A stretch of 64,000 nucleotides of DNA, taken from contig JARKIF010000106.1 of the NCBI GenBank assembly GCA_029378245.1, positions 1 to 64,000 of the forward strand, read 5' to 3'. Under the pieces are notes generated by a model, which searched no databases, was not told the DNA's origin, and saw only the letters and a program-made list of their open reading frames with translations. Each line of letters starts with the position of its first letter. The first letter of the stretch is position 1. Made by a program: the position numbers and the translations under genes. The stretch is from Roridomyces roridus. Taxonomy: Eukaryota > Basidiomycota > Agaricomycetes > Agaricales > Mycenaceae. Positions 22,067 through 33,305 of this stretch are shown one piece after another.

Positions 22067-23535
22067 TCAAAGACACTGCGAGTAATAATCTGAACTCGTC
22101 AGCACCACGATCAAGCATTACACAGAAGCCGACGTACCGTTGGAATAAGTGCACTTGTACGGCGACACGCTTGTAATTTGAATCCTTGAGAACGCAACCA
22201 GAGGAGAATAGCAGATGAGCACTCACCAGGTTGTTGACCCCGTGTACCCAGTTCCTCCGCACTGACCTGTAGGAACTGATAGGTATCGTGTCTATTTGGA
22301 AGAGAGACTAGCACTGACCGAATTCTGCGACGCCGGACGTGACGGGCTGGGTAGAGGTCGTAGTCTTGGTCGTCGTCGTGGTGCCCACGCTGGAGGTCGA
22401 CTTGGTCGTAAATGTGGTCGTGGTCGTAGATTTGGTGGTCGTGGTCGGGCCCGTCGTCGTCTATCCGTCGAATCAGTGCCAAAGTTCCATAAAACGAGGA
22501 AAGGCGCGAGAATACACACCGTCACCACCGAAGAAGAGCCGTACAGAGGTGGCCCAGGGATGGGGTATGTCGTCTGTGTCTGCGCGTCGTTGGAGTAGAT
22601 GTCAATGGTCACTACGCCGCGGCTGTCAATCGCAAATAATTTCCAAGGAAGCAGAAAGACTCACAGCCTGGGTCGGTATTGCTGTATCCGCCAGGGAACG
22701 ACACGAGCTGCGCAGCGGTGGGAGCAAGCGACCCGCCGCCCGTGATCTGAATCTGCGCGCACTCGGGGTAGAATTGCTATCCATGCCATTAGTACCCTCA
22801 GCCGAAATCAAACTTGACACCAAGACGCACGGCAGGCAGCGAATGAAGCGCGATAGTCTCGAACCGGATGAGGTAGTTCCCGCTGGGGACCGAGGCAGGG
22901 ATCGTAGTCGTCCAGGACGAGTTCTGGTCGATCATCTTGCCGTCTCCCCAGTATCCGGCAAAGACAGTCCCGTTGATGAGCCCGGATTGGTCGATTTTGA
23001 ACTGATTTCCATATTTTCAGAGCGATCGGTAATGGATGAAAGAAGACATGCTCACCCATTTGAGAGTGCTGGGGTTGACGTTGGTGCAGGTCGTTCCGGG
23101 GCATTGGGCGAGGTAGACCAGCATTGGACCGTACGGGTGAGGCCAGGGCTGATTCCAGTACGCGGTGATGGAGCTACCGGCCGGAACGCCGGCCGCGGTC
23201 AGCTGAAGAGTGAGGGAGGTGCCGTCGTCATTGCAGGCAATCGTCGGGTCTGTCGCATTCAGGATTGGGTTGCTGCAAGATTGTGAATTGGAGTGTGAGC
23301 GAAGAAATAAGAACCGACTAGGTCAGCCAGGGGCGTTGGATACTCGTCTGACCGACGACTAAAGGTACATCAGAGACGCGGAGGGAGAGATTGAAGAAAA
23401 TCGGAGCTAACGGGTATTGTATGGGACGACACCCTGGTATTTCGTACCAGCAATCAAGTACGACAGGACACCGCCGTGTGCGAAAGCCTGGGGGAGGGAA
23501 GCGAGAGCGAGGACTGCAGAGAGCTTGAAGACCAT
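22067..23535 (-). CDS. AA9 lytic polysaccharide monooxygenase with CBM1 (intact copy)
   Basis: Secreted copper enzyme that oxidatively cleaves cellulose. The signal peptide [19 protein letters not shown] ends directly before the mature histidine ([16 protein letters not shown]), the first copper ligand. The second histidine is in [16 protein letters not shown] and the axial tyrosine in QFYPECAQI; the family histidine in ALHSLP is also present. [18 protein letters not shown] is the typical N-terminal block. A Thr/Ser-rich linker leads to a C-terminal cellulose-binding CBM1, [15 protein letters not shown]...[16 protein letters not shown]. About eight short introns; the stop is at 22067. A TATAAAG lies 36-42 nt upstream. 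The repeat arm ends within this gene at 23188, so the first two exons exist only here. Confidence 0.92.
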
Positions 23536-23570
23536 GGTGAGGCGCTAGTACTGCCCGTGCAAGATCAAGG

Positions 23571-23577
23571 CTTTATA
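23571..23577 (-). promoter_or_regulatory. TATA box of the LPMO gene
   Basis: TATAAAG on the minus strand, 36-42 nt before the ATG. Absent from the right arm, where the gene's 5' part is missing. Confidence 0.45.
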
Positions 23578-23588
23578 CTCGACGGAGG

Positions 23589-25395
23589 AAGCTGTAAAAC
23601 ACCGGAAGAACTGTGGGTGTCCCTTCCTGACGTCAGATTGAAAACTAGCTGCAGCTCCTTCGCGACAAAATTGCATTTCAGCGGGTTTGAAGCGGCCAAT
23701 GCGGATTTGACGACTCCGAGTTGGGTGTTGATAGCTGGATTATCTGGAGGAGGGGGATTGGTTTGTGGCGGGATAACTTCGCGCTCCACCGGTGCCGGAC
23801 ATGGACCGACCCACAAGGATCAGCGAGAACGTTAATTGTCGGTTGAATTGGAGCTGGATGTAAGTAACTGAGTGGTTGGTCCGACCAATAAAAAGGCTGC
23901 CAAGAACAGGACATACACATCAGCTGAGGGGTCAGTGCATCGGCCCGTATGAATCCGCAAAAATCTCGCATATAGAAAGTCCGGCAGTTTCAAAAGAGGC
24001 TTGTCCATAAGATTAAGAGTCGTGTGGCCAGCAAATGTCTAGATCCAGACGATGAGATGAAACTCGTGTCTGCCAATGCGGGATTCGCTGAAAAGGATCA
24101 CGGCCTCTCCTCTCCAGCGCGCACGGTCTCGCGCCAGTTACGAGCCACTTTGGGGGCGGAGGGACACGGCGTGCCTCGCGATGACGAACGACATGAGAGG
24201 CGGGCGGAGTGAGAGTGTGAGCCATATGATCTGCGCCGTCAGCACAACGGTTGTGCTGACGGCGCAGATCATTTGGTAAGCAATCAATTAATCACGATCG
24301 GTCCACTTTTGCATTTCCGCAGTTGATATCAAATGTGATCTGGAGAAATTGATCCCGGCGCACGCGGCAGCTCTTGATCTCAGTCAGGGGTGCCGACAAG
24401 AGCCGTCAAGCGAAACATGAGACAACAACGTCATTCCTTTCCTCCCCTCACACCCCGACACCACGCTCGCTACACCCCGCCGTCTATCATCGACGTCAGC
24501 CGTCTTTCTGCCTTCTCAGTGTCACCGGTCTCAAAAGCGTCGGTACTCGCCCGCCATGAGCTTCGCATGGACCCTCGGCCCTCGACCTCGCAATGTGTGC
24601 AATTGATGACGCTAGGTGCGGCATTCATGCCCTTCTCGATGCTCGCCCATTAATCACCTGCCCGTAATAATGCCTCCATGCGAACAATGCCACTCTTACG
24701 CGTTGGAAGGGCAAATGAGCTGGGGCTGGGACCGCTGGGTAGAGGTGTGACGGTGTGACGGTGAGTGCTCCCTTCGCCTCTTCTTTCTCAGGCGGCGCTG
24801 GTCGCTGGCGCTGAGACACCCCATTTGTCTCCCCTTCGGCTACCACTTCCCCACTGCACACGCCATCGCCCATCGTCGAGGCGAACACGTCTTAGTGTCC
24901 GTGTCTTCCTCGCCACATGAGCCTCGGGCCCTCATGAAGTGAGGCGCACGGATACGGCTGCAGCGGGGCGTTGTTGGCTATGTAGTGGTCTGGGTGCGTC
25001 GAGGCTGCTCCTCGCCGTCCGCCGTCCGGCAGTCTGCCTAGAGTCCCGAAGCACATCCGTCCCTACCATTTCATCTGCCTCTCTGCTTGTATGTACCTGC
25101 CAACCGGATTTTGTAGCGTAGAGAATGTAATGGAATACTCGCCCAATGGTATTTGTCTGGAACGCAGCTCCTTTGACTTGAAATGTTTTCGCTGAGCGGC
25201 AGATTTCGGCACTTGTTGTTGCGATCAAAGGTTGCCGTGCACCGCCGCCATCAGATTTGATAGGATTCTGTGATATCAACTGCGGAATCGCTACAACTCG
25301 ATCGGTCTTGTTCGGAAGCCGCCATCAAAGGCGTCACTCCCACTGCCGGCAACCTTTACAGCGCAGCACACGGCACAATCTTCTCTCCGGCCACC
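23589..25395. other. Intergenic stretch, no gene seen
   Basis: No open frame with a recognised motif. It holds the perfect hairpin at 24226-24272 and, at its right end, the promoter side of the Zn2Cys6 gene. Confidence 0.5.
24226..24272. repeat. Perfect 47-bp palindrome (23-bp stems, 1-nt centre)
   Basis: ATGATCTGCGCCGTCAGCAC followed by AAC, a single G, and the exact reverse complement. Flanks do not pair further. It is not a classical fungal terminator; it could be a foldback scar or a binding site for a dimeric protein. Confidence 0.8.
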
Positions 25396-27628
25396 ATGAG
25401 CAACAATACGGCCAAAAAAGCGAAGCCACCAGCGTGCGACGCGTGCAAGGCCCGACGAGTTCTCTGTCATCGTCAACCCAATGGTCTCCCTTGTCCTCGA
25501 TGTGTCGAAAAAGGAGTCTTGTCAGTCGGCACGCTTGACGGCACGAATTTGGTCTTGCTCACGTCTCGCAGATGCAAAACAACCTATGTTCCTCGAGGAC
25601 GTCCACGGAAAAATCCTTTGCCCGTCAACGAACCTCAGACTGCGCCAGAGTCTCTTGATCCCGGGGCGGCTGCAGCAGATCAATCCAGCATTCAAGTCGT
25701 CGTCCGGTCAAGTCTCCAGCCTCCATTCAGAGAACTTCCTTCCGAACTCGTCCAACATCTGTTCGAATGTGCGCCTGCTCCACTCTCTGCTCATCATCCC
25801 ATTCATTCTCTTCAATCTAGGTTTCACATTCTCGCCCCACTCCAACTTCCCTGTCTTGCGGAGAACCGGTCTCACAGCTACGCTCTCTTCCTTGTCCTGG
25901 AGAATCGACCTCCTCCCTCCAGAAGCGCGTGTCCTAGCTTACTGCATCTGCGCTCAGTCCGCACTCATCTCCTACCATCCCGCCATCATCGGACCTGGAC
26001 CCAAACCCGATTCCCTCCTCGACCACTCTGTTTTATTCCCAGGCGCGGATCTCCGGATTTTCGGTATGCGAAGATCGCCCGCCTGTCATGCTTTGCACCA
26101 ACAGGCTTTGGCGCTTGCAAAAGAGGCAGGGATTTATCTCCAAGTGTCGGATTGTAACGCAGCGTCGTGCTTCTTACTTACCATTCTCGATGAGAGTGGG
26201 TCTCATTATTCAGTATGTATTGAGCGTGTTTACGGAGTACCTACAGCTCGACACACTCCGACTCGTCCGTGGGCGCTCGCGTATATCTCTCATATACGCA
26301 GTCTTGCCGTAGACTGGAATTGGAGTCTGAACGAGAGAGGCGCCCACTGGGCCGCCTATTTGGTGTGTCCCGCGCTCTCCATCCTTGCCAAACAATCTCT
26401 TAATCTCTTACTCCAGATGATCGAGAGCCTTATGGCCATCTTGGAACGGAAACCTGTCATCCCGTATGTTACATCCGCGGCAAAATGCGAAGCAGAACGC
26501 TCATGTAAACAGGACATACGTCGACCAACTCTTGCTAACGGGCCCCGAACCACCTCCGTTAAGCAGCATCCTGGAATCTCTGGCATCGATGAAGGTTGCT
26601 ACGCAAATGGTCTATGGGGCGATCCAACCCAGTATATATATACAATGTTCATTCTCTTCATGGAAGTCACTGACTTGTTCTCTCAGTTTTCTTCCACGTG
26701 AGCCGTTTGAGTCGTGAATTGTACGAGAAAGTTATCGGAGGTACGCAAGTATCTCTCGTGCATCTGTATCTCTAGTGACGCACCTGGCACAGAACACACT
26801 CATCGTCACCCGATCGCCGAGAACGCCATAACCGACTTTTTCTCCGCTCTATCCACTCTGCAATCCATCGTCTCCTTCCTCTTCTCCCAAGCAAATTGCC
26901 TGTCGGACCAAGACCGTGCGTTGTTCAACCGCACTCAGGGCCGCAGATCGGACGATGAGACCATCCGATCCATTGTTTCCGCCATGGCCGTCGGCTCAAC
27001 GAGTCTCACCATAGCACTCTACAAAGACCTCGACGCTCGATATGTCGCTGCCCACTCTACCTCTAGTGCAGACGCGTTGGATTCAGGCTACCAATGGGCC
27101 GCCGCGAGGTTGACGCTCCTGCGCAATCAAGCACACGCCATGGCAAGCTCCGCACTCAACGATGTCGTGCGGTTCCTCAAATTGCGGCCATACCCGCCGG
27201 ATTTTTTGACCTGGATCGTGGTTCTGCCCTGGTCTGAGTTCTGTTTAGAGGAAGCGGATAGGGAAAGAGGCGTCCCGCCGGGACGTGTTGACGCGTTCAA
27301 GTGGTGCGTGCAAATAAAGTTTTTCTTGGGTCAAGGTTTGATTTGAGTTGATTTCTTTAGCATACTGGACATGCTAAAAGCTGTGGGCTACTCGCGGGAT
27401 AACCCAGAGTTGCATTCGCTCGTTGAGCGTATGGAAGCTCATCTTTCGCTTTCGCTCTCGTTCTCGAGCGATTGGGCTGTGGCTTCCTCCAGCTCTGGCA
27501 CCATCCAGTCCGACGCTGATTTTTTACAGCAGCTGTCGGCCCAGATTTTTGGCACGCCTCCGGATCCGTCATTTGGGCACGGCGATAGCTGGATCGGGGC
27601 GTTGGATTCAGATTTGATATTCACATAA
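25396..27628 (+). CDS. Zn2Cys6 fungal transcription factor
   Basis: Start MSNNTAKKAKPPACDACKAR at 25396. The binuclear zinc cluster is C14-x2-C17-x6-C24-x8-C33-x2-C36-x6-C43; the last cysteine is supplied after an intron (25521-25571). A basic PRGRPRKN stretch, a Pro-rich linker and a second intron (25769-25821) precede a long helical region (LPPEARVLAYCICAQSALIS, then GRSRISLIYAV). That region matches the middle homology region of fungal regulators. Later exons carry QLLLTGPEPPPLSSILESL, HPIAENAITDFFSALSTLQS and a final exon from about 27360 to the stop at 27628. Family known: nuclear activator binding CGG half-sites. Target genes are unknown; the epoxide hydrolase lies 409 bp downstream on the same strand. 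Confidence 0.85.
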
Positions 27629-27986
27629 TACCATGGATTTCTGTGTCAACCTCGACACGAAAGCCTTCCGTGCCAGCGCGCACCCATGTAATTCTTTCTT
27701 ACTCACTGGCCCTGGCACACGCCTTGTACTCCCGCATCTTTACTAACATCCAGTCCATATCAAGTCTCTAGTGTCATTGTTCGTTCCTCTTGCCCCATTT
27801 GCTCGGTTCCTTTCGTCTTCCTCCCTCTCATCTTGACCCCGACCGAATCCGCAGTTCAAGAACATTGATTGGGACACGGAGCCGCCCGCGCCTTCGTGGG
27901 AGGACCGCTGAGAGCGCATTCGGTTGGGCGGCAAGATGAGGGAAGACAGGGGCTGGCCAAATGCCCTTGTGTTTGTCGAGCCCAAG

Positions 27987-27993
27987 TATAAGT
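27987..27993 (+). promoter_or_regulatory. TATA-like box of the epoxide hydrolase gene
   Basis: TATAAGT, about 44-50 nt before the ATG at 28037. Confidence 0.4.
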
Positions 27994-28036
27994 AGTGGGC
28001 TCTTCAAAAGCACATCGCAGTTAAAGTCGCACCGCC

Positions 28037-29545
28037 ATGTTCTTCTCTCCAACACTCGCCGCACTCATGTTGGTAACGTCCTCGTGGGCCGCCTCCAGTA
28101 ACAAATTCAACCTCCAGCCCTTCAAAATCGATCTCAGCTCCCAAGTCTCTCGGATGAATGCGCTGGTCAAGAATACACGGCTGCCAACTTCGGACTTGTG
28201 TCCAGAGGTTGGCATGGCTAATGGGATTGAGCTTTCGACGCTCGAGCAGTTGAAAAACGACTGGGTCACGAGTTTTGATTGGGATACGCAACAGGCAAAG
28301 CTGAATCAGTAAGCAAGTTTGTTTTATGAATGGCTGAGATTGAACTGACTTGGTTTTCTTTAGATTCGCTCATTTTACGGCTGAGATCGAAGGCCTTACG
28401 ATACATTTCATACACGAGAAATCCAAGGACCCGAATGCTATTCCGCTCCTCATGCTCCACGGATGGCCGGGTACATCTTCCTTCACTCATATCTGGAAAC
28501 TTGGGTTCAAAATATTCAGGCTCCTTCCAGGAGTTCCAACCCGTCATCGAGCCATTGACACAGACTTGGACAAACACCACGGGTGGAAAGAATGTATCTT
28601 ACAATGTCGTCGTCCCATCTTTGCCCGGGTGGGACTTTTCCTCCCCCCCGGCGAACAACAGCTGGACTGTTCACGACACTGCGAGGTTGGTCGACACACT
28701 AATGACCCAAGTGCTGGGATACCCCACCTACGCACTGCACGCAAATGACTGGGTAAGGGATCCACAAATCCAGGTTGCGTTGCTCATTTAGTTTTACTTC
28801 CAGGGCACTATAATCGGGTACGATTTATACGCCAACTACAACACCACCGTCCGCGCGGCGCATTTCCTGATGATTCCCTTCTCCCCTCCCACGCCTGATC
28901 AAATTGCGGCTCAGAATATCACTCTCGCGCCGGACCAGCAAGAGGCTGAGGGCATATTTGTCGATTGGGCGTCAACGGGGAACGCGTATTTCACAGAGCA
29001 GACGACGCGCCCCAAGACGCTTGGGTTTGCGATGTACGACAACCCGGTGGGGCAGCTTTCCTGGATGGGTTGGATCTGGAAGAACAGTACGCGTTTTGTT
29101 CCACAATTCTCACCGAAGTACTCACCATTCTCACCAGTGTCGGACCCCAACGCCGGAATCGCACCCTCCCAACTTACCAACACAGCCATCCTGACCTCCA
29201 TTTCTCTCTTCTATCTCACCGACACGTTCTACTCGTCCATCTACATCTACGAACAGAACCCGACTCCGCTGCACACCGTCTATGCGCCCCCTGCTACTGA
29301 CGCGCCCATGTTCTTTAGCCAGTTTGAATTTAGTCCACTTTACTGGCCTGAGGAGTATATAGCCAAGACGGGGAATTTGATTTCGTACAAATGTGAGTTC
29401 GAGTTCAATTTCTTCCTTGTAGGTGAGAACTGATGAGCGAAAAATAAATGCAGTCTACGATGTTGGAGGACATTTTCCGAGCTGGGATAACCTGCCTGCC
29501 ATTATTGGGGATGTCCGCGAGATGGGGCTCTATTACAATGTGTAG
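28037..29545 (+). CDS. Epoxide hydrolase (EHN + alpha/beta-hydrolase), secretory
   Basis: Opens epoxides to diols. The start MFFSPTLAALMLVTSSWA is a signal peptide or anchor. The EHN domain is PFKIDLSSQVSRMNALVKNT (about residues 28-48) through WDTQQAKLNQ. The oxyanion-hole motif HGWPGSFQEF is formed across an intron. The nucleophile aspartate (about residue 203) is in HANDWGTIIGYD, also spliced, and the catalytic histidine is in GGHFPSWDNLP. These are the microsomal-type epoxide hydrolase hallmarks. About five introns, with the last exon ending MGLYYNV. No frame break seen. A role in detoxifying or secondary metabolism beside P450s is an inference. Confidence 0.88.
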
Positions 29546-29806
29546 AAGTTGAACAGTGGGAATTCTTCCAAGGAATATACGCGTGCAGCCTATATTTCAA
29601 CAATGCATTTAAACTTCCTCCGAGCCAGCATTCGAGTAGTGGCCTGAGTGTGCCCCGTTGAAGATCTGAACAGCCAGCAAGTGACTGCAACAACTTAGTG
29701 CGAGCGGCATCTGTTGAATTTCAAGTTGAATCGATTTCACGGTACGGCTCAGTGAACACGACAGACAGAAAAACCATATAAATCGAAGATCTTAAACGTA
29801 TTACAT

Positions 29807-30475
29807 TCAACCAAAATGAAGAACCTGCAACAGCCCTACAACGCCCAACATCAGCCCAACACGCACCGGAAGGAATGTGGCATCCCCAGCATTCGGCACA
29901 GTCTGCGTCGGCGCGGGCGTCACCGCCGGTTCGCCGATGGTGTAATCGGAATGAGGTCCTGCACATACGTCGTCGTCTGTCCCTTGCACGACGCCAGCCC
30001 ACCACTGACAAACACACACGTCTGAGCGGCAGCGGGGCCCGCGGTGGGGTCGCTGTACCGGTATCCAGAGGCGTTCTCCCGAATGTTACTACGATATGCT
30101 TGGTATCAAGCTCAATTCGTTGAGCAGGAATTTCGAGAACGCACTAGCAAAAGCCGAAGCCTTGGTTGGGTAGATGAAAGTCGAGTCGGGGCCAATAGCT
30201 TCGACAACAGTTTGCACTGCTTGTTGGACATATGTCGTCATACCATCTTCGCCAACGCCTAGAGGAACCACAGTATAATTGTCCTCGAAAATCAAGACCG
30301 TCTGACTCGGCTGGGGAGTGTATGGTCGGGCCGAAACACCGGGTCTGTAAAGCGTCTGTGCAGAAGCTGGCCTCGTGGTGAGCATGTGGACGGATGCTTG
30401 AGTTACGGACGTCGTACTCAGCGCTGAGGTGGAGAGCAGAATCCCGGCGGCGAGGGTTCGTAGCAGGAGGACCAT
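29807..30475 (-). pseudogene. Secreted, tail-anchored-like protein, frameshifted
   Basis: Paralogue of the intact gene at 43217-43874. The ATG at 30475 starts a signal-like MVLLLRTLAAGILLSTSALS. Then come QTLYRPG, NYTVVPLGVGEDGMTTYVQQ and AVQTVVEAIG, matching NYTISAVGVGPSSMTTYVEK in the paralogue, and a GT..AG intron at about 30078-30128. After the intron the frame must change near 30070 and again near 29942 to give SGYRYSDP..., then TIGEPAVTPAPTQTVPNAGD and the hydrophobic tail VRVGLMLGVVGLLQVLHFG. In the paralogue the same blocks are in one frame. I infer two small indels; an unrecognised extra intron is the alternative. Function unknown. Confidence 0.6.
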
Positions 30476-32168
30476 GGTGGCTACGGGAAAGAGCCGAATT
30501 ACAGCCCTTGCTCTACATAGAGTCTTCATTGCTGCTAAGGAGTGGAGCAACAGTGGAGTCGCGGGAGCTGCACAGAAGACGGCAATGGACGGCATCCACG
30601 CATTTGTATGTAGCAAATATCATCGGCATTCAGTAAACCCTCGTGTGCAGCAAAATTTGGATGCACCTAGTACGTATCATTTAAATTGAAGATGAGTACC
30701 GTCTTGTGGGCTCCCGTTCGACGGGTTGTTAGGGCCAGGCACTGGTGACTGCTTCTCTTCAAGAATGACTTCGCAGCTTTTGGTGTAGTCTCTGGGAATC
30801 CGCACCATACGGCATGTGAGACGACGCACACCTACCTGCTGTTCCAGTGTGAGACAGCGCAGAAGTGAGAAAACTGTTCCTTCCCTCCTAGTCCTTCCAT
30901 TGAAAGAATCCAGGGCAGAAAGCTGTAGAACTTGAAGCGGTGAAAGAATCTAGTGACCACATTTTATTACAAGGTGCGGGATTTCGGAATGAGAATGTAT
31001 CCAGTACCTTGCAAGTACCATCGAGATGGTAACCCTGGTGCCCGCGGCACTTGTCTTGCGGACAATCTTCCTGAGTTCCCCTGCACAGTGCAAACGCCAC
31101 AAATCGTCCGCGCCGCTGCGGCCGCACGTCTCGCGCCTACGTAAGTGGAGGGTCGGGGAAGACACGCCGAAGTTAGAGCCCCACCTCTCGCACAAAGCAG
31201 CACACTGATCGTCCGAGCTTCGTCACGCGAGTGCGCCAATGTCGGACTCGGACGGACCCTGCCAAGTCCTATCCACCGTGGGCATCGACATCGAGAACTT
31301 GTCGGACGCGGAGGAGGGTCCAAACTACTTACATGACTCATCGCGATTCGCAGCCAAGAATTCCAGGCAGCACCGGACGCGGACTTGGCGAGGACCCTGG
31401 AGAAGCACTCAGGCATTCGAGTCTCGACGTAGAGTTTTGACGTGGACCGTAGAAATTCCGTCCAGCTAGGGATCGGATCGGACGACTCGCAACAAGGGTC
31501 CAGGATGTCCAGGGTCGGGAGGGAGTCGACTCCAAGTGCGGCATTTGCGTCATAGGAAAGGGTCCTGAGGAGCAGCCTCGTCAACCCTATCTTCATCTAA
31601 ATCGTCGTCGGGAATCGGGATTCAATATTCATTCGGGAACCGGAGTCTAAGGAGACCGGCAGCCCACTGAGCCACAAAAAAGTAAGACGCCGCCGATCGA
31701 GACTCGAGAGAGAAAGTAAGGCAGACAAAGCAAGACCCTCGTCCATCGAGTCCATCGCGCACACTTCTGCTCGTTGATCAAGGTCATTAAACACCTAATC
31801 GCCTACAGGTGCGAGGAGTAATATGTATGTAGGGAGAGTAGTGGCTAGTTGCTCGTCGTGCATGCGTGCGTGCTGATTGTGGTGGTGTACAACGACGTCG
31901 AGTGGCCGTGGCCATGCAGGCAAGGCAGGACAGGGACAAAAAGGTGTCGCGATAAGGATATGTATGGTATAAAGACTTGGGTGGCAGGGAGGGAGGTGCA
32001 GCGCACACGGAGCGGAGACGACGAGACGTACACGGTAGGTAAGGGGACAATGGGTGTGTATGTGGCGCCACTAGACCATGGGCTGATGTGAAGAAGAAAG
32101 AGCGAGAGAGATCAAAACCAAAATGGAGCCATGCGTAGTATGTGAGGGGTCGGTGGCTGGCGTGAATG
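30476..32168. other. Intergenic stretch, no gene seen
   Basis: A 209-codon minus-strand frame (30967-31596) lacks any family feature and is probably chance. No RNA gene recognised. Confidence 0.5.
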
Positions 32169-33305
32169 TCACGACGAGAACCGAGAGACCATGACGGCGA
32201 GCAGGAGGAGCAAGCCCCAGCGCCATTTCTCCCACAGCACGCGACCCAGTGAGGCCGTCCATGCCGCGGTGTCCTGCGGGTCCGAGCCTGTCGGGGCAGC
32301 AGCTGGCGTGGCGGGTACAGCGGCGTGGGCAGCGGCGGCGGGAGCTGCAGCAGGACTAGTTGCTGGTGCTGGTGTCGGCGTCAAGGTGGCTGGCTGCGGA
32401 GCTTTAGCGGCAACACCACGCTCGCGCTCGCCCATGTTCGGGAGGTCACGGATCTCGGGCGTGCAGTACTGTAGAGTCAGTGAGACCATGTGGCGACGAG
32501 GAGGGACAAGCACGGACCTCAGGGAAGGCCTCCTTGAAGCGAGGGTTGGCGACATTCCATGCGTGGCTGCGGGCAGCAAAGGCACGCTTGTGGGCGTCGG
32601 TAGAGGTGACGGAGCCTGTGGTCATCTCGTCTGAGAGCATGAAGGAGAGGAGCCCGGTCAATCTAGAGAAACCGGCTCAGTAAAAGGGACGACAATAGCA
32701 CTGACATGCCACTCACATTGTCGCCACACTCCACGCTGGATTCCACTGCAACAAGTCCGGTGAGCGCCACAAGCCGTAACGGGAGGAGGAGCACGTACTG
32801 TCCCTGGGTGAAAGTCCGACATGGAGAAGCATATTTTCTTGTCGGGATTGAAACGCCCGGACGGCGTTAGCATCTGCTCAAAGCGAGTTAGTCAGCTGGG
32901 CGGATGACCAACGGAACGCGACCCGCCTTTATTCCAGGTGGCTTGAATGGGTACTCGGATGGGAAGAGCAGCACTCCGTGGTACTCGCCGCCTGCGAATG
33001 GTGAATCGGCGGGGCCCCGCTGATGAGGTCAGAGTCGGTCAGTCGTTCTGGGCTCTCTGGGAGCCGAGGAACGCACGATAAGGAAGTTCCCTGTGATACA
33101 ACGTCAGCGAGACACGGAGAGAGCAGGCGAGGGGGCATACAGGTCAGGATGTTCTTCTCGTCGGGTGCAGCCCAGACGAATGGCGGTGGCTCCTTCTGCA
33201 TCGCAGCATATTCTTTGGTGAGCTGTAGACGAATGTGATGAGCTCGGGGACGGTGGCAGCGAAGACGAGAGTGCGTACGCGTTTGTAGGCGGCTTTGCTG
33301 GCCAT
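32169..33305 (-). CDS. UBC6: Ubiquitin-conjugating enzyme E2 6 (ER, tail-anchored)
   Basis: Carries ubiquitin for ER-associated degradation. The start is MASKAAYKR, with an intron after residue 9, then [20 protein letters not shown]. The UBC fold follows: [37 protein letters not shown], and the active-site block [20 protein letters not shown]. Counting through the exons puts the catalytic cysteine at residue 87, the same number as in yeast Ubc6. [12 protein letters not shown] is the usual follow-on. A long Pro/Ala/Thr linker leads to the C-terminal membrane anchor [18 protein letters not shown], giving cytosolic orientation on the ER. About five introns. The only clear housekeeping gene in the window. 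Confidence 0.93.

Larger units (their letters stand above)
12944..23188. repeat. Left arm of 10.24-kb near-identical inverted repeat
   Basis: The reverse complement of this interval matches 47476-57718. All reading frames in it recur with identical translation on the other strand. Paired coordinates sum to 70662 up to about 18,670 and to 70664 beyond about 18,680, so the arms differ by 2 bp there: one extra AT unit in this arm. The left edge is a mismatch at 12943 inside F-box C. The right edge is after 23188, inside the LPMO gene. Confidence 0.95.

Noticed and set aside
22339..23286. Long plus-strand open frame of 315 codons (and its mirror 47456-48325)
   Set aside because: It is the antisense of the LPMO exons and Thr-rich linker; the minus-strand gene has full AA9 and CBM1 motifs.
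30967..31596. 209-codon minus-strand frame
   Set aside because: No motif, low-complexity Arg/Ser/Pro content and no splice support.
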